Source: Candidatus Thalassolituus haligoni (GTDB lineage Bacteria > Pseudomonadota > Gammaproteobacteria > Pseudomonadales > Oceanobacteraceae). From it: DNA of 64,000 nucleotides. The first letter of the stretch is position 1, and each line of letters starts with the position of its first letter. The notes beneath the pieces were generated by a model that had not been told where the DNA came from, made no database searches, and saw only the letters and a list, made by a program, of their open reading frames with translations. Below are positions 43,603 through 52,489 of the stretch, in pieces. The translations under genes were made by a program, and so were the position numbers. The DNA lies in contig NZ_CP139482.1 of NCBI RefSeq assembly GCF_041222825.1, forward strand, positions 3,787,501 through 3,851,500, given 5' to 3'.

Positions 43603-44973
43603 TCAGAACAAGTGGCTGTAACGTTCGATTTCCCAAGTGCTCACGGCGGTATGGTACTCGTTCCACTCGGCTCGCTTGTAACGAATAAATTCGTTTTTCA
43701 ACGCCTTGCCTAACACCTGCTCAACAAACGGGTCGTCTTCAAACGCCTGGACTGCCTCATCCAGGGTACGTGGCAAAAAGCCGATACCCAGTTCTTCACG
43801 CTCGGCCTCGGTCAGCTCGTAGAGATTACGTTCTTGTGGCTTGCCGGGATCCAGTGCTTCGCGAATACCTTCCAGCCCGGCTGCCAGCGCCAGTGCCGCC
43901 GCCAGGTACGGGTTCACCGCGCCGTCGGCATTGCGGGATTCACAGCGGCCACCTCCCATTGGCACCCGTACTGAATTGGTGCGGTTGTTGGAACCAAAGG
44001 AATTAAATACCGGTGCCCAGGTGAAGTACGGCATATCACCCTGGCGCACCAGGCGCTTGTAGGAATTAACCGTCGGTGCAAAAGCCGCACAGAGCGCCGG
44101 GCCGTGTTTGAGAATACCGGCAATAAAATGGTAACCCAATTGGGTCAGGCCCAGGCCATGGGGGTCTTCTTCCGGGGTGCACTGGAACAGGTTTTCCCCC
44201 GTCTCCAGATCGTACAGCGACATATTGAAGTGAGCGCCGGTACCGGTTTTGTTGGAAAACGGCTTGGGCATAAACGTCGCCAGCAGATCTTCCTGTTTGG
44301 CGTACTCTTTCGCCATCATTTTGAGGAAGGTAAAGCGGTCGCAACTGGTGACGGCATCGGCATAGTTAAAGTCGAATTCGAACTGGCCGTTGGCGTCTTC
44401 ATGGTCGAAGGAGTAAAGGCCCCAGCCCAGATCATCAATACTGGTGGCCATTTTATCGAGCCACTTGAAGTTACTGAGAAAAGCACGGGTGTCGTAGCAA
44501 GGCTTTTTCAGCTTGTCATCCGGATCCGGGATGACCAGAGTGCCATCGGCATTTTTCTTGAGCAGATACACTTCAGCTTCGATGCCAAGGTTCATGCCGT
44601 AACCGAGTTTTTTGGCGTCTTCCAGTACCGACTTCAGCAGCACCCGGGTACTGAGCAGGTAGGGTTCGCCATACAGGGTATTATCGGCAGGCATCCAGGC
44701 AATTTCCGGCTGCCAGGGCATCTGGATAATATGATCAAGATCCGGTACCGAGGCGATCTCGTCGTCATTCGGTGCCTGACCCAGTCCATCCAGGGCATAG
44801 CCGGTGTAAAGCTCCGAACCATGCGCCATATGCGCCAGATGAGACAGCGGTACCACCTTGCCCTTGGGGATGCCGTGAATATCGACATAGGTACCCATGC
44901 AGTACTTCACGCCCTTGCTTTTCAGCTCAGCCTGAATGGTTTTTATCTGCTCATCGGATTTGTATTCAATCAT
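43603..44973 (-). CDS. GlnT-like (type III GS family) amine ligase
   Basis: 456 residues of the glutamine-synthetase fold. The N-terminal signature [20 protein letters not shown] and [19 protein letters not shown] mark the GlnT/TIGR03105 branch, distinct from GlnA and PuuA. Active-site features include [41 protein letters not shown] and [13 protein letters not shown]. Related enzymes gamma-glutamylate amines such as isopropylamine or aniline. Here it follows the transporter and creatininase-like genes and stands close to the meta-cleavage genes, so a catabolic amine ligase is a sensible guess. Ammonia assimilation cannot be excluded. Confidence 0.82.
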   Translation of the reverse strand: MIEYKSDEQIKTIQAELKSKGVKYCMGTYVDIHGIPKGKVVPLSHLAHMAHGSELYTGYALDGLGQAPNDDEIASVPDLDHIIQMPWQPEIAWMPADNTLYGEPYLLSTRVLLKSVLEDAKKLGYGMNLGIEAEVYLLKKNADGTLVIPDPDDKLKKPCYDTRAFLSNFKWLDKMATSIDDLGWGLYSFDHEDANGQFEFDFNYADAVTSCDRFTFLKMMAKEYAKQEDLLATFMPKPFSNKTGTGAHFNMSLYDLETGENLFQCTPEEDPHGLGLTQLGYHFIAGILKHGPALCAAFAPTVNSYKRLVRQGDMPYFTWAPVFNSFGSNNRTNSVRVPMGGGRCESRNADGAVNPYLAAALALAAGLEGIREALDPGKPQERNLYELTEAEREELGIGFLPRTLDEAVQAFEDDPFVEQVLGKALKNEFIRYKRAEWNEYHTAVSTWEIERYSHLF

Positions 44974-45105
44974 GTTACTAGCCTTCTTAACGGATGATAT
45001 TAGCCCGGCGGAGCCGTTAGGGCGGCTAGCCTGAATTATCTGCCGGGCGTTGGTAACACCGGAGCAAGGTGACGGACGGAACCGTTGCCTGCTCTCCGGT
45101 TTTCT

Positions 45106-45885
45106 TCAGCCAGGGTTACTGGCGAGGATGCTGGTGTGGTAGCTGTAGGCTAGCGGCGCTTGTTCCTGCACCGCGTGCAACAGCAAATCGGTGAGGTCAT
45201 CACACATCCACTGATACAGTTCTTGGCCCATCTCGACGGTAGCCGCCGACGGTTTGCCGGTGACGCCATTGAGACTGGTGTGGTTAACCGGATGGCTGAA
45301 AATACAGCCGTCAGTACGATCCGGGTCATCGGCCTCGGCGAGTTTGTCGGTACGCACGATGTGCGGGTGAATGGCCATCATCAGGGCGGTTTCTGCCGCA
45401 TTGGCATGCCAGTCTTCGGCATCGTCGAAGTGCGCTTTTTTCACCCGTTCGGACAGCCGGGCTGTATGTATCAGCGCCACCATCAGATCGTCGTAACGGG
45501 CACGCAGCATCTCCAGGGCACAACGCAGCGGGGCTTCGTTGGTCACATGGCCGTTCACCAGCAGCAAGCGTTTGATACCAGACGAATACACCCAGTCACC
45601 AAGGTCACAGATCACATCAATCAGGGTTTTCGGATTCAGCGCCATGGTGCCGGGCCAGCGCCGCGAATGCCCGATCGAACAACCGTAAGGGAGCGTTGGC
45701 AGTAAGATAACCGGTGTATTGGCGGCAACGTCCTTACACAGCGTATGGGCGATGGCGCTGTCCATACCACAGCCCATATGGGGGCCATGCTGTTCGGTCG
45801 CACCAATCGGTAGAACGGCGGTTTGTACTCCGTCGCGGACGGCCTGGGCCACTTCTTCCCAGGTCATGTTATTAAGTTCGTACAT
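45106..45885 (-). CDS. Creatininase-family amidohydrolase
   Basis: 259 residues. Metal and catalytic residues of the family are intact: Glu31 and His33 (GATEQHGPHMG), Asp42 (MDSAIAHT), His113 (VNGHVTNE) and Glu165 (NAAETALMM), so a two-metal amide-bond hydrolase is expected. Family members split creatinine, riboflavin-pathway intermediates (ArfB) or peptides (MftE). It stands between the transporter ATPase gene (one base apart) and the GlnT-like gene, so it may cleave an imported amide or a gamma-glutamylated intermediate. The specific reaction is unknown. Confidence 0.85.
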   Translation of the reverse strand: MYELNNMTWEEVAQAVRDGVQTAVLPIGATEQHGPHMGCGMDSAIAHTLCKDVAANTPVILLPTLPYGCSIGHSRRWPGTMALNPKTLIDVICDLGDWVYSSGIKRLLLVNGHVTNEAPLRCALEMLRARYDDLMVALIHTARLSERVKKAHFDDAEDWHANAAETALMMAIHPHIVRTDKLAEADDPDRTDGCIFSHPVNHTSLNGVTGKPSAATVEMGQELYQWMCDDLTDLLLHAVQEQAPLAYSYHTSILASNPG

Positions 45886-46796
45886 CAGAACACGCTCCCT
45901 ACGTCGTCACTGACCGGCACCATGCGCACCAGGTTCATATGATCCACATCGTCTTCGTCATCGGTCGGCGGATGAATCAGGCTTTCGATATGTTTTTTGA
46001 CGGCGAGAAATTCCGGCGACAAAAATTGGCCAGGATGACGTGGCTGTGGCACAGGGACTTCAATCAGCTCCTGCACTTCACCGGGGTTGGCTTTCAGCAC
46101 CAGAATCCGGTCAGCCAGATACACCGCCTCGTCGAGGTCGTGAGTAATAAAAAACACGGTGATATCAATGTTCTTCCAGATCTCCATCAGGTAGGCCTGC
46201 ATCTTCGATCGGGTCTGGGCGTCGAGGGCTCCAAAGGGTTCGTCCATCAACAGAATTTTCGGCTGGTTAGCCAACGCACGGGCGATGGCGACGCGCTGCT
46301 TCATGCCGCCCGACAACTGGTTGGGGTAACTGTTTTCAAACCGGGCCAGGCCAATCAATTCGATCCACTGACGCGCTTCTGCTTCTGCTGTGCCCTTTTC
46401 GTAGCCGGACTCCAGCAAGCCAAACATGATGTTCTGCTTCACCGTCAGCCAGGGAAACAAGGTATAGCCCTGAAACACCATGCCGCGTTCCGGGCCGGGT
46501 TTGTCGACCACCTTGCCATCCAGCAGCACCTGCCCAGAGCTGGCCTGTTCCAGACCGGCGAGGATCCGAATCAGCGTCGATTTACCGCAGCCTGAAGGGC
46601 CGATCACACAAACAAACTCACGCTTGTGGATGGTCAGGTGAATGTCTTTCAGCGCTGTCACTGTGCCGTTACGAGTTTTGAATTCCTTGGTCAGGCCCTT
46701 CACTTCCATCGTCACCGGGCGTTGTTTCAGCCGCTCAAAACGGTCACGTACGGCAGCCGACTGCTGCTGGTAATCCGGTAAATTCAGTTCATTCAT
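45885..46796 (-). CDS. SsuB/TauB/NrtD-type ABC ATPase
   Basis: About 303 residues from MNELNLPDY, with AGGAG upstream; the longer frame would begin inside a mobile repeat. Walker A is [10 protein letters not shown]-loop [13 protein letters not shown], signature [15 protein letters not shown], Walker [12 protein letters not shown] and H-loop ITHDLDEAV. It energises import with the permease (47085) and receptor (48156). The 260-bp MITE-like insertion lies between it and the permease gene. The short C-terminal extension ([12 protein letters not shown] onward) is normal for the family. Substrate unknown; such systems take up small nitrogen or sulfur compounds. Confidence 0.9.
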   Translation of the reverse strand: MNELNLPDYQQQSAAVRDRFERLKQRPVTMEVKGLTKEFKTRNGTVTALKDIHLTIHKREFVCVIGPSGCGKSTLIRILAGLEQASSGQVLLDGKVVDKPGPERGMVFQGYTLFPWLTVKQNIMFGLLESGYEKGTAEAEARQWIELIGLARFENSYPNQLSGGMKQRVAIARALANQPKILLMDEPFGALDAQTRSKMQAYLMEIWKNIDITVFFITHDLDEAVYLADRILVLKANPGEVQELIEVPVPQPRHPGQFLSPEFLAVKKHIESLIHPPTDDEDDVDHMNLVRMVPVSDDVGSVF

Positions 46797-46812
46797 ATCA
46801 ACCTCTCCTATA

Positions 46813-47072
46813 AGGGGACATATATTTAATCCGGTGCTCACTCTGGGCTAGCGGATGGTGTCGAATCACGAAGCCGACTTGCAGGCCTGACGGGTCAAGT
46901 CAAACGTCGGCGACACAGAGTCGAGATCATCCGGCAGCCCCCGCGGGCGCGGGTTGCCGCCGTCCAGTGGGTGTTGACGAATATGAAAAGGACTCGTCGC
47001 TGCATTCGCCGCCTTGCCCTGAACAACGGCAACACTCGTGCAAAGCCGTGCAGGATTAAATAGATATCCCCT
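46813..47072. repeat. MITE-like element inside the ABC transporter operon
   Basis: 260 bp with terminal inverted repeats: AGGGGACATATATTTAATCC at the left and, on the other strand, AGGGGATATCTATTTAATCC at the right (18 of 20 identical). The interior matches 20237-20495, including TCCGGCAGCCCCCG and CGCCTTGCCCTGAACAACGG. It has no coding capacity and so depends on an unseen transposase. It sits between permease and ATPase genes and would add a structured spacer in the mRNA. Confidence 0.88.
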
Positions 47073-47084
47073 ATTGGGTGCCCG

Positions 47085-48035
47085 CTACTGATTATGCTTC
47101 TGCCACGGGAACAGGCGGCGGCCGATCCAGGCCAGTATCAGGTCGATGGCAAGACCCATGATGCCAATCATCATGATGGCGGCGAAGACGTTGTCGAAAT
47201 TCTTGTAGCGCGCCTGCTGGGTAATAAACCAGGTAATCCCCGAGCTGGTGCCAATCAGTTCCGCCACGATCAGATACGTCCAGGCCCAACCCAGTAAAAT
47301 GCGGGTATCGCGGTAGAGGTCCGGGAGAATGCCGGGCACCACAATACGAAACAGCAACGAGCGATTACCGGCACCCAGCGTTTGCCCGGCTTCCAGCAAG
47401 GCCGGATCGAGTTTGCGGGTGGTATTGGCAACCACCAGTACCTGTTGGAAAAACGTACCGATCACGATAATGGCAATTTTGGGTGCCTGATAAATGCCCA
47501 GAATCGCCACCGCCAAAGCACCAAACGCGGGCGCGGGCAAGTAGCGAAAAAACTCGATAAAAGGTTCAAACAGACGCGAGAAAAAATCGTAAGTGCCCGC
47601 CAGAATCCCCAGCGGAATCCCCACGATCGACGACAGCACAAAACCCCAGAAAATTACTTGCAGACTGCTCCACAGGCTTTCGTGTAACCAGGCCTCACTG
47701 CGACGCTGTGGCTCAGTAACAAACGCGGTGTAAAACGCCGCCACCACTTCATCGGGCGCAGGCAGATACACCGGGTTGGCCGGATCCCCAACGGGCAAGG
47801 CCGTATTCGCCTGTTCTGCTTTTTTGTACTCTTTATCAAACACCTCACGATCGACCAGCATATCGTCGCGGAAGTAACTGACCGAGCCCGGCTCGGTAAT
47901 GCTGACCTGCGGATGCCAGATAAACGGCACATAACTGACCAGACACCACAGCAGTAATGGCAAGGCGAAACTGCACATGGCGACCAGCGAGCGGCTGCGT
48001 GGTTCGAGCGGTTTATTGACGGACAATAGTAGCAT
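47085..48035 (-). CDS. SsuC/TauC-type ABC permease
   Basis: 316 residues. One N-terminal membrane helix (MCSFALPLLLWCLVSYVPFI) is followed by a long hydrophilic loop (about 43-110), then the usual five or so helices. The EAA loop reads LLEAGQTLGAGNRSLLFRIV. The long first loop, with FRDDMLVDREVFDKEYKKAE, marks a subgroup whose substrates are not well known. It is separated from the receptor gene by a hairpin and from the ATPase gene by the MITE-like element. Confidence 0.88.
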   Translation of the reverse strand: MLLLSVNKPLEPRSRSLVAMCSFALPLLLWCLVSYVPFIWHPQVSITEPGSVSYFRDDMLVDREVFDKEYKKAEQANTALPVGDPANPVYLPAPDEVVAAFYTAFVTEPQRRSEAWLHESLWSSLQVIFWGFVLSSIVGIPLGILAGTYDFFSRLFEPFIEFFRYLPAPAFGALAVAILGIYQAPKIAIIVIGTFFQQVLVVANTTRKLDPALLEAGQTLGAGNRSLLFRIVVPGILPDLYRDTRILLGWAWTYLIVAELIGTSSGITWFITQQARYKNFDNVFAAIMMIGIMGLAIDLILAWIGRRLFPWQKHNQ

Positions 48036-48121
48036 GGTCAGTGTCCCGGCGACTGGTTAACAAATTTCAGCATGCAGTTTCCCCTGCCTTCATATCAGGC
48101 ACGTTGGTGATTCAGGGGAAG

Positions 48122-48148
48122 ACAGGCCCGAACGTTATCCGGGCCTGT
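48122..48148 (-). other. Intercistronic hairpin between receptor and permease genes
   Basis: ACAGGCCCG and CGGGCCTGT form a perfect 9-bp stem with a 9-nt loop, eight bases after the receptor stop. No T-run follows. Such hairpins protect the upstream mRNA and raise receptor over permease levels, as in other ABC importers. Confidence 0.65.
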
Positions 48149-48155
48149 GTGATCG

Positions 48156-49127
48156 TTACAGCGACTTCATCAGCGAGGTATCGATATAGCTGCCGACCGG
48201 CTGCTTCTCGGGATACACATCGTTGGCAACGTTGAAGTCATCGGCAATTTCGGTAGAGCCATACAGCGACTTGAAGCCGTCAGCTGGTTCGAGGAAAGGC
48301 AGGGTTTCTTTCAACGTCAGGATTTTAGTACCTTTGATAAAGCCCTTGTACTCATCCGCTTTCAGGCCTACACGAGCGGCCATAATCGCAATGGCATCTT
48401 CTTGAGTCGCCGGATCATTCAGGTAATCCACCGCCATATACCAGGCTTTGAGTACCTTGGTCCATTCCGCCTTGTGCGCAGACAAGCTGGAAGGCGATAC
48501 CGCCAGGACGTCGTAAATCAGGCCCGGTTCATTGGCACTGGAATAGATACGGCTGGAGCCAGGTACCAGGCTCAGTGCCTGACCGGAGTTTGGTTGCCAG
48601 GCCACAATGGCATCGACCTGACCCGAGGCCAGCACCTGCGGAGTTTCGTTGGTCGGTACGTTCACCAACTCAACATCCGACTCGTTCATGCCATTTTTTT
48701 CCAGCGCGTTCAGCAGCAACAAATGACCAACAAAACCGACTTCCACGCCAACTTTCTTGCCTTTCAGATCCTTGATCGAGCGGATGCCGGGCGCACCAAC
48801 GATCATGTCGTTACCATTGGAATAATCATTCACCAGAATCATCACGTTGCTGGCGCCAGTTGAACCTGTCACCAGGGCATCGCCATTAGTCATGGCCACG
48901 GCATCCAGCTGACCCGCAGCAAAGGCATCCATACTGGCGACGTAATCGAACCACTCAAACTGGACATCCACGCCCACCTTGTCGAACATTTTCTTTTCAA
49001 CAGCAATTTCCCAGGCCACCCAGCCAGGCCAGTCGCTGTAACCGATTTTTAACGGTTCGGCGATGGCGCTGCCAGCCATCAGCAGTCCAGCGAACAGGGA
49101 TCCCAGCATGCGTTTCTTAATCGTCAT
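48156..49127 (-). CDS. Periplasmic ABC receptor (SsuA/NMT1-like)
   Basis: 323 residues. Signal peptide [20 protein letters not shown] with cleavage near AIAEP; then [20 protein letters not shown] and [20 protein letters not shown], the pattern of the SsuA/TauA/NMT1 receptors. SsuA-like receptors bind sulfonates, taurine, nitrate, thiamine precursors or other small N/S compounds; the ligand cannot be read here. The gene follows a good sigma-54 promoter, pointing to nitrogen-limited expression. It is the first gene of receptor-permease-ATPase-amidohydrolase-ligase. Confidence 0.9.
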   Translation of the reverse strand: MTIKKRMLGSLFAGLLMAGSAIAEPLKIGYSDWPGWVAWEIAVEKKMFDKVGVDVQFEWFDYVASMDAFAAGQLDAVAMTNGDALVTGSTGASNVMILVNDYSNGNDMIVGAPGIRSIKDLKGKKVGVEVGFVGHLLLLNALEKNGMNESDVELVNVPTNETPQVLASGQVDAIVAWQPNSGQALSLVPGSSRIYSSANEPGLIYDVLAVSPSSLSAHKAEWTKVLKAWYMAVDYLNDPATQEDAIAIMAARVGLKADEYKGFIKGTKILTLKETLPFLEPADGFKSLYGSTEIADDFNVANDVYPEKQPVGSYIDTSLMKSL

Positions 49128-49581
49128 TTGGCGTCTCCGGTATTACGTTTTTTGAATTTGGTAATACCGGATAAAGCATCAAGCGTGCCACTAAAGGCTA
49201 ATCAGGGCTGTGTCAGTGAACACTCCGTCTGGCGAAGCGTCTGTCCAGCAAAGAATCACACCTGACCTTTTAATGCCGCATTAAAAACTACTACACGCCT
49301 TAGCGCGCACGGGGTGCCAATCAGTAAAAACGCACAAGAACAGTGCCAGATATATTATTCGACGCAATACAGGGCAAAAAAAGGACAATTTACAGCGGAA
49401 TGAAACAATCAGAAAAACCACAAGTTGTGCAGAAAAACCGCTAATAGCCGACAGGAGCAGAATCTGTACCCCTGAAAAACAGGGGCATCAAACGGGGTGA
49501 GGAGTATGGGCAACAAGCAACAATCGGCGATACATCCAAAGACAATCAATGAGCCAGTGAGCCGTTGTTTGGCAGCCGACC
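49128..49581. other. Intergenic region with receptor promoter and inverted repeat
   Basis: No gene is seen. CCGGTATTAC (49137-49146) and GTAATACCGG (49161-49170) form a perfect 10-bp inverted repeat with a 14-base spacer, starting 10 bases from the receptor start codon; it can be an operator or a leader hairpin. The sigma-54 promoter is listed separately. The remaining 390 bases are AT-rich with no recognised motif and could hold the activator site. Confidence 0.6.
49175..49190 (-). promoter_or_regulatory. Sigma-54 (-24/-12) promoter of the transporter operon
   Basis: On the minus strand TGGCACGCTTGATGCT fits the consensus TGGCACG-N4-TTGC with one mismatch, and GG and GC are exactly 10 bases apart. 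A start about 12 bases on would give a leader of some 36 bases before the receptor gene. Sigma-54 use implies an NtrC-type or other enhancer-binding activator. Confidence 0.75.
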
Positions 49582-49773
49582 CTAACGACCCTCATCCTTG
49601 GCCATCACACCCGCCTTACCCCAGTTGGTACTGGGTACCTCCTGAATAATAATACGGATCGCTTCCACTGGAGAGTTCGAGGCTTCTGCGAGCGTCTGAG
49701 TCACTTTTTCGATAATTTCCCGTTTGACCTCTTCCGAGCGTCCTTCAATCATCTGAATAGTTGCAATTGGCAT
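49582..49773 (-). CDS. dmpI: 4-oxalocrotonate tautomerase
   Basis: 63 residues, exactly the usual length. MPIATIQMIEGRSEEVKREI gives catalytic Pro1 and Arg11; EAIRIIIQEVPSTNWGKAGV supplies the second Arg and the conserved Trp. It converts 2-hydroxymuconate to 2-oxo-3-hexenedioate and would act right after DmpC. It follows catechol 2,3-dioxygenase by about 120 bp in the same direction. The ATG at 49773 has GGAA upstream. It is the canonical tautomerase; the 77-residue one at 38922 is more divergent. Confidence 0.92.
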   Translation of the reverse strand: MPIATIQMIEGRSEEVKREIIEKVTQTLAEASNSPVEAIRIIIQEVPSTNWGKAGVMAKDEGR

Positions 49774-49892
49774 AATGGTTCCAAACCTGACGATTATTAA
49801 AATGTAACAACCTGAAAAAAGCCGCCTCTGATTCAGAGGCGGCAACCCAACACAAGGGCACTCAATAAATCACTCAACCCCGTCAACGACCA

Positions 49893-50819
49893 TCAAGTAA
49901 CGACCGTTAGAAAACGTTCATTCAACTCACGGGTATGATAGAAAATAGCGGCACCGATTTCCTCGTGAGTCCAGGTGTAAGGCTTCATGTCCGGGTAGAA
50001 CGCGTAGCCTCCGCTAAAGGTTTCAAAACGATTGCCCGATGGATCAAAGGCATAAATAGTACAGCCGCGAGTGATGCCGTGACGCAATGGGCCGATATCC
50101 AAAGATACGCCCTTGGCCGACATTACATCCGCCGCATGCAGTACCTTCTCCCAGCTTTCCAGCAAGTAGGAAGCATGATGCAAGGTGTTGTCGCGTTCAT
50201 CCCGGACAAAGGCAATGTCGTGTGCCTTGGTTGAACAGGTCAGCCAGACAGCCATGTCGGTTGCGCCGTCTTCACCGGTAATGCGCTCAACCAGATGGAA
50301 TCCCAGCACATTGATGAACAGATCACGACTGCCATCCAGATCGGCACCATGAATCTGCCAGTGATCGAGACGAATTGGGCAAATACCCCCTGGGCCGTCA
50401 ACACGCACCCCCGGATTGATATAACCCTGGCCATCGCCCACTTCGGTCATTTCCCAGTAAAGTTCAAACACATGCTTGGTTGGCGCAACAAAACGGACGC
50501 GTTCACCGGTTTCCAGCAAGCCGTCGGCTGGCATACGTTCGGTTGCCACACCGTACTCATTCAAATCCACTTCCAGCTTGTCCAGGGTTCGCTTGTCCAA
50601 TACCTTGAACGCATAAAAATCCATACCGGCCTGATCTGCTTCACGAATAACCACACTGTGATGATCACGCTCGTCAGCCGTTTTAAAATAGACACGACCG
50701 CTTGCATCACGCCCGGTTTCAATCAACCCCATGACATCGGTATAAAACCGGATGGATTCATTCAGATCTAGCACCCGCAATTGACAATACCCGGGCCGCA
50801 GCACGCCTGTCATAGCCAT
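49893..50819 (-). CDS. dmpB: Catechol 2,3-dioxygenase
   Basis: 308 residues, an Fe(II) extradiol dioxygenase that opens catechol to 2-hydroxymuconic semialdehyde. Iron ligands: His153 (RLDHWQIHG), His of the 214-215 pair (LHHASYLLE) and Glu266 (NRFETFSGGY); catalytic His and Tyr lie around PLRHGITRGCTIYAF. The start (VLRPGYCQLRVLDLNESIRF) is that of the XylE/DmpB/NahH group. AGAGGA stands upstream of the ATG. The ferredoxin gene that should precede it (53911) is separated by an IS110 copy whose remains begin about 110 bases upstream, so its promoter context has changed. Confidence 0.96.
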   Translation of the reverse strand: MAMTGVLRPGYCQLRVLDLNESIRFYTDVMGLIETGRDASGRVYFKTADERDHHSVVIREADQAGMDFYAFKVLDKRTLDKLEVDLNEYGVATERMPADGLLETGERVRFVAPTKHVFELYWEMTEVGDGQGYINPGVRVDGPGGICPIRLDHWQIHGADLDGSRDLFINVLGFHLVERITGEDGATDMAVWLTCSTKAHDIAFVRDERDNTLHHASYLLESWEKVLHAADVMSAKGVSLDIGPLRHGITRGCTIYAFDPSGNRFETFSGGYAFYPDMKPYTWTHEEIGAAIFYHTRELNERFLTVVT

Positions 50820-51123
50820 GATTGGTTCCTCTTATTTTTTTACTTGAATGACTACGGATGATAATCCGGTGAATCCCCGGCTCTGTCTAATATGGTTTTT
50901 GTTTGAATAAATACCGACAGGGTATAGGGGACATATATAGACGCTTCCCCAATATCAAGGATGACTTGGCCCTGACACCTGCCATATGCCCTTCTTTTTT
51001 CCTGTTGACCCTTCGTCGTTCGTTGCGATGACAGTGGCAGTTCTGACATATATCCGGCTTCTGATCGGGATCAGCTCCCGCAGCCCTGATGAAATCCGAA
51101 CCCTGGCACCTTTAACATCTATT

Positions 51124-52383
51124 CACTACTGTCCGGTTAACCAAATCCCAGACCCAGCGGCCCTGTATCATCCGGCAAATCCGGTGGTTTTCTGAACACC
51201 TCCAGCAGCGGCATTCGCTGCATAAGTACCGATCCCAGTCGGATTGACACATTCCCCAAACGCCTTTCAGGGGCCACGCCTTGCTGGATCAGACGCAACA
51301 GCACATAGCTGATCATCGCCACTAAAACCTGCAATTTGACGGCGTTTTCTGACGTACCATAGAACTGTTTGATCTTGAGATTCTGCTTGATCCACTTGAA
51401 AAACAATTCAATCTGCCAGCGCTGTTTGTACAAATCCGCAATCGCCAGAGCGCTGCGTTTCAGGTCATTAGTGATGAAGACCAGCTCCTTGTTATCCTGC
51501 TGACGATGAAACACGACTCGCCTCAAGGTGCGGCCTTTCAGATACGATCGGGTCTTGTAACACACTTCGATTTTTTCATCCCTCACCACACCCACCCCTT
51601 TCGGTGGCAGAGACTTCGTGACCTTGTAATTCATATCTTTCTTCATCCGGCCCACAAACAGACAGCCCTCATTCACGAGCTTTTCGAGCCACGCCCCACC
51701 GTTATAGGCACGATCAAATACGTAAGTAGTTCCTTTAAAAACAGAGAGTTGAGAGATGGCGCGGCCATCGCTAACTCTAGCGTCGGTGATTTCAAAATAG
51801 ATGGGCGTGTCGGCATTGGGATCGTAGACCGTATGGATTTTGACACCGCTTTTATTCTTCCGGAAATGGGCCCATTGGTAGCGTGACTGACAGAGGGAGA
51901 TGGTGGTGGAGTCGATCAGTTGCACCTGAGTGATGACTTCCCGAAGACCTTTCTGTCTGGCCAAACGGGACAGCAAGCGAAAGAACAGCATGTAATAGAC
52001 CAGCGTGGAGCGCTTTTGATTGGCATCGGCCAGTGTGCTTTTGCGAACGGGCTTCAGGCCCAGATGGTACAGACGGCGGGATTGAACATCGAGCTGTTCA
52101 ACCAGCCCTCGCAGAGAGGAAGCACCACTCAGCTGACCCACCAGCAAGGCCACCAATTGCCCCCAGCATGACAAGGTTCGTGTGCGTTTGTCGGCCTGGT
52201 ATTGATCGACGGTTTTCTGAAATTGATGACGAGGGATGATGTTGAGTCGCTGTGCCAGTACGGTGTTAGAATGTGCCAAGCCCGGTTCCTCTGAATGATG
52301 TCTGTGAGAAGCTTCATTTTACCGGAAACGGCATGGGAACCGGGCTCCTTTCTTTTGGCGGGTCAGTTAACCGGACAGTAGTG
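51124..52383 (-). mobile_element. IS4-family insertion sequence
   Basis: 1260 bp with perfect 18-bp terminal inverted repeats, CACTACTGTCCGGTTAAC, and a 9-bp target duplication ACATCTATT (51115-51123 and 52384-52392). The uninterrupted target is seen in IS110 copy 1 at 19028-19036. Both ends and the gene are intact, so this is a recent insertion. Confidence 0.92.
51137..52279 (-). CDS. IS4-family transposase (DUF4372-type N-terminus)
   Basis: 380 residues. The DDE core is visible: LIDSTTISL (first Asp), YVFDRAYNGG (second Asp) and the YREK signature YKQRWQIELFFKWIK, with Tyr, Arg, Glu and Lys at IS4 spacing. The N-terminus (LAQRLNIIPRHQFQKTVDQY) is that of the ISPsy5-like group. It almost fills the element. 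No frameshift is seen, so activity is plausible. Confidence 0.93.
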   Translation of the reverse strand: MAHSNTVLAQRLNIIPRHQFQKTVDQYQADKRTRTLSCWGQLVALLVGQLSGASSLRGLVEQLDVQSRRLYHLGLKPVRKSTLADANQKRSTLVYYMLFFRLLSRLARQKGLREVITQVQLIDSTTISLCQSRYQWAHFRKNKSGVKIHTVYDPNADTPIYFEITDARVSDGRAISQLSVFKGTTYVFDRAYNGGAWLEKLVNEGCLFVGRMKKDMNYKVTKSLPPKGVGVVRDEKIEVCYKTRSYLKGRTLRRVVFHRQQDNKELVFITNDLKRSALAIADLYKQRWQIELFFKWIKQNLKIKQFYGTSENAVKLQVLVAMISYVLLRLIQQGVAPERRLGNVSIRLGSVLMQRMPLLEVFRKPPDLPDDTGPLGLGFG

Positions 52384-52489
52384 ACATCTATTCGATCTGG
52401 CCACGCCGATCGTGTCCCGCTCAGGCTCTACCAGGGACGGATTGCCCCGTTACATCATCAAACAACGACTACCCGATGGGTTCTTGCTT

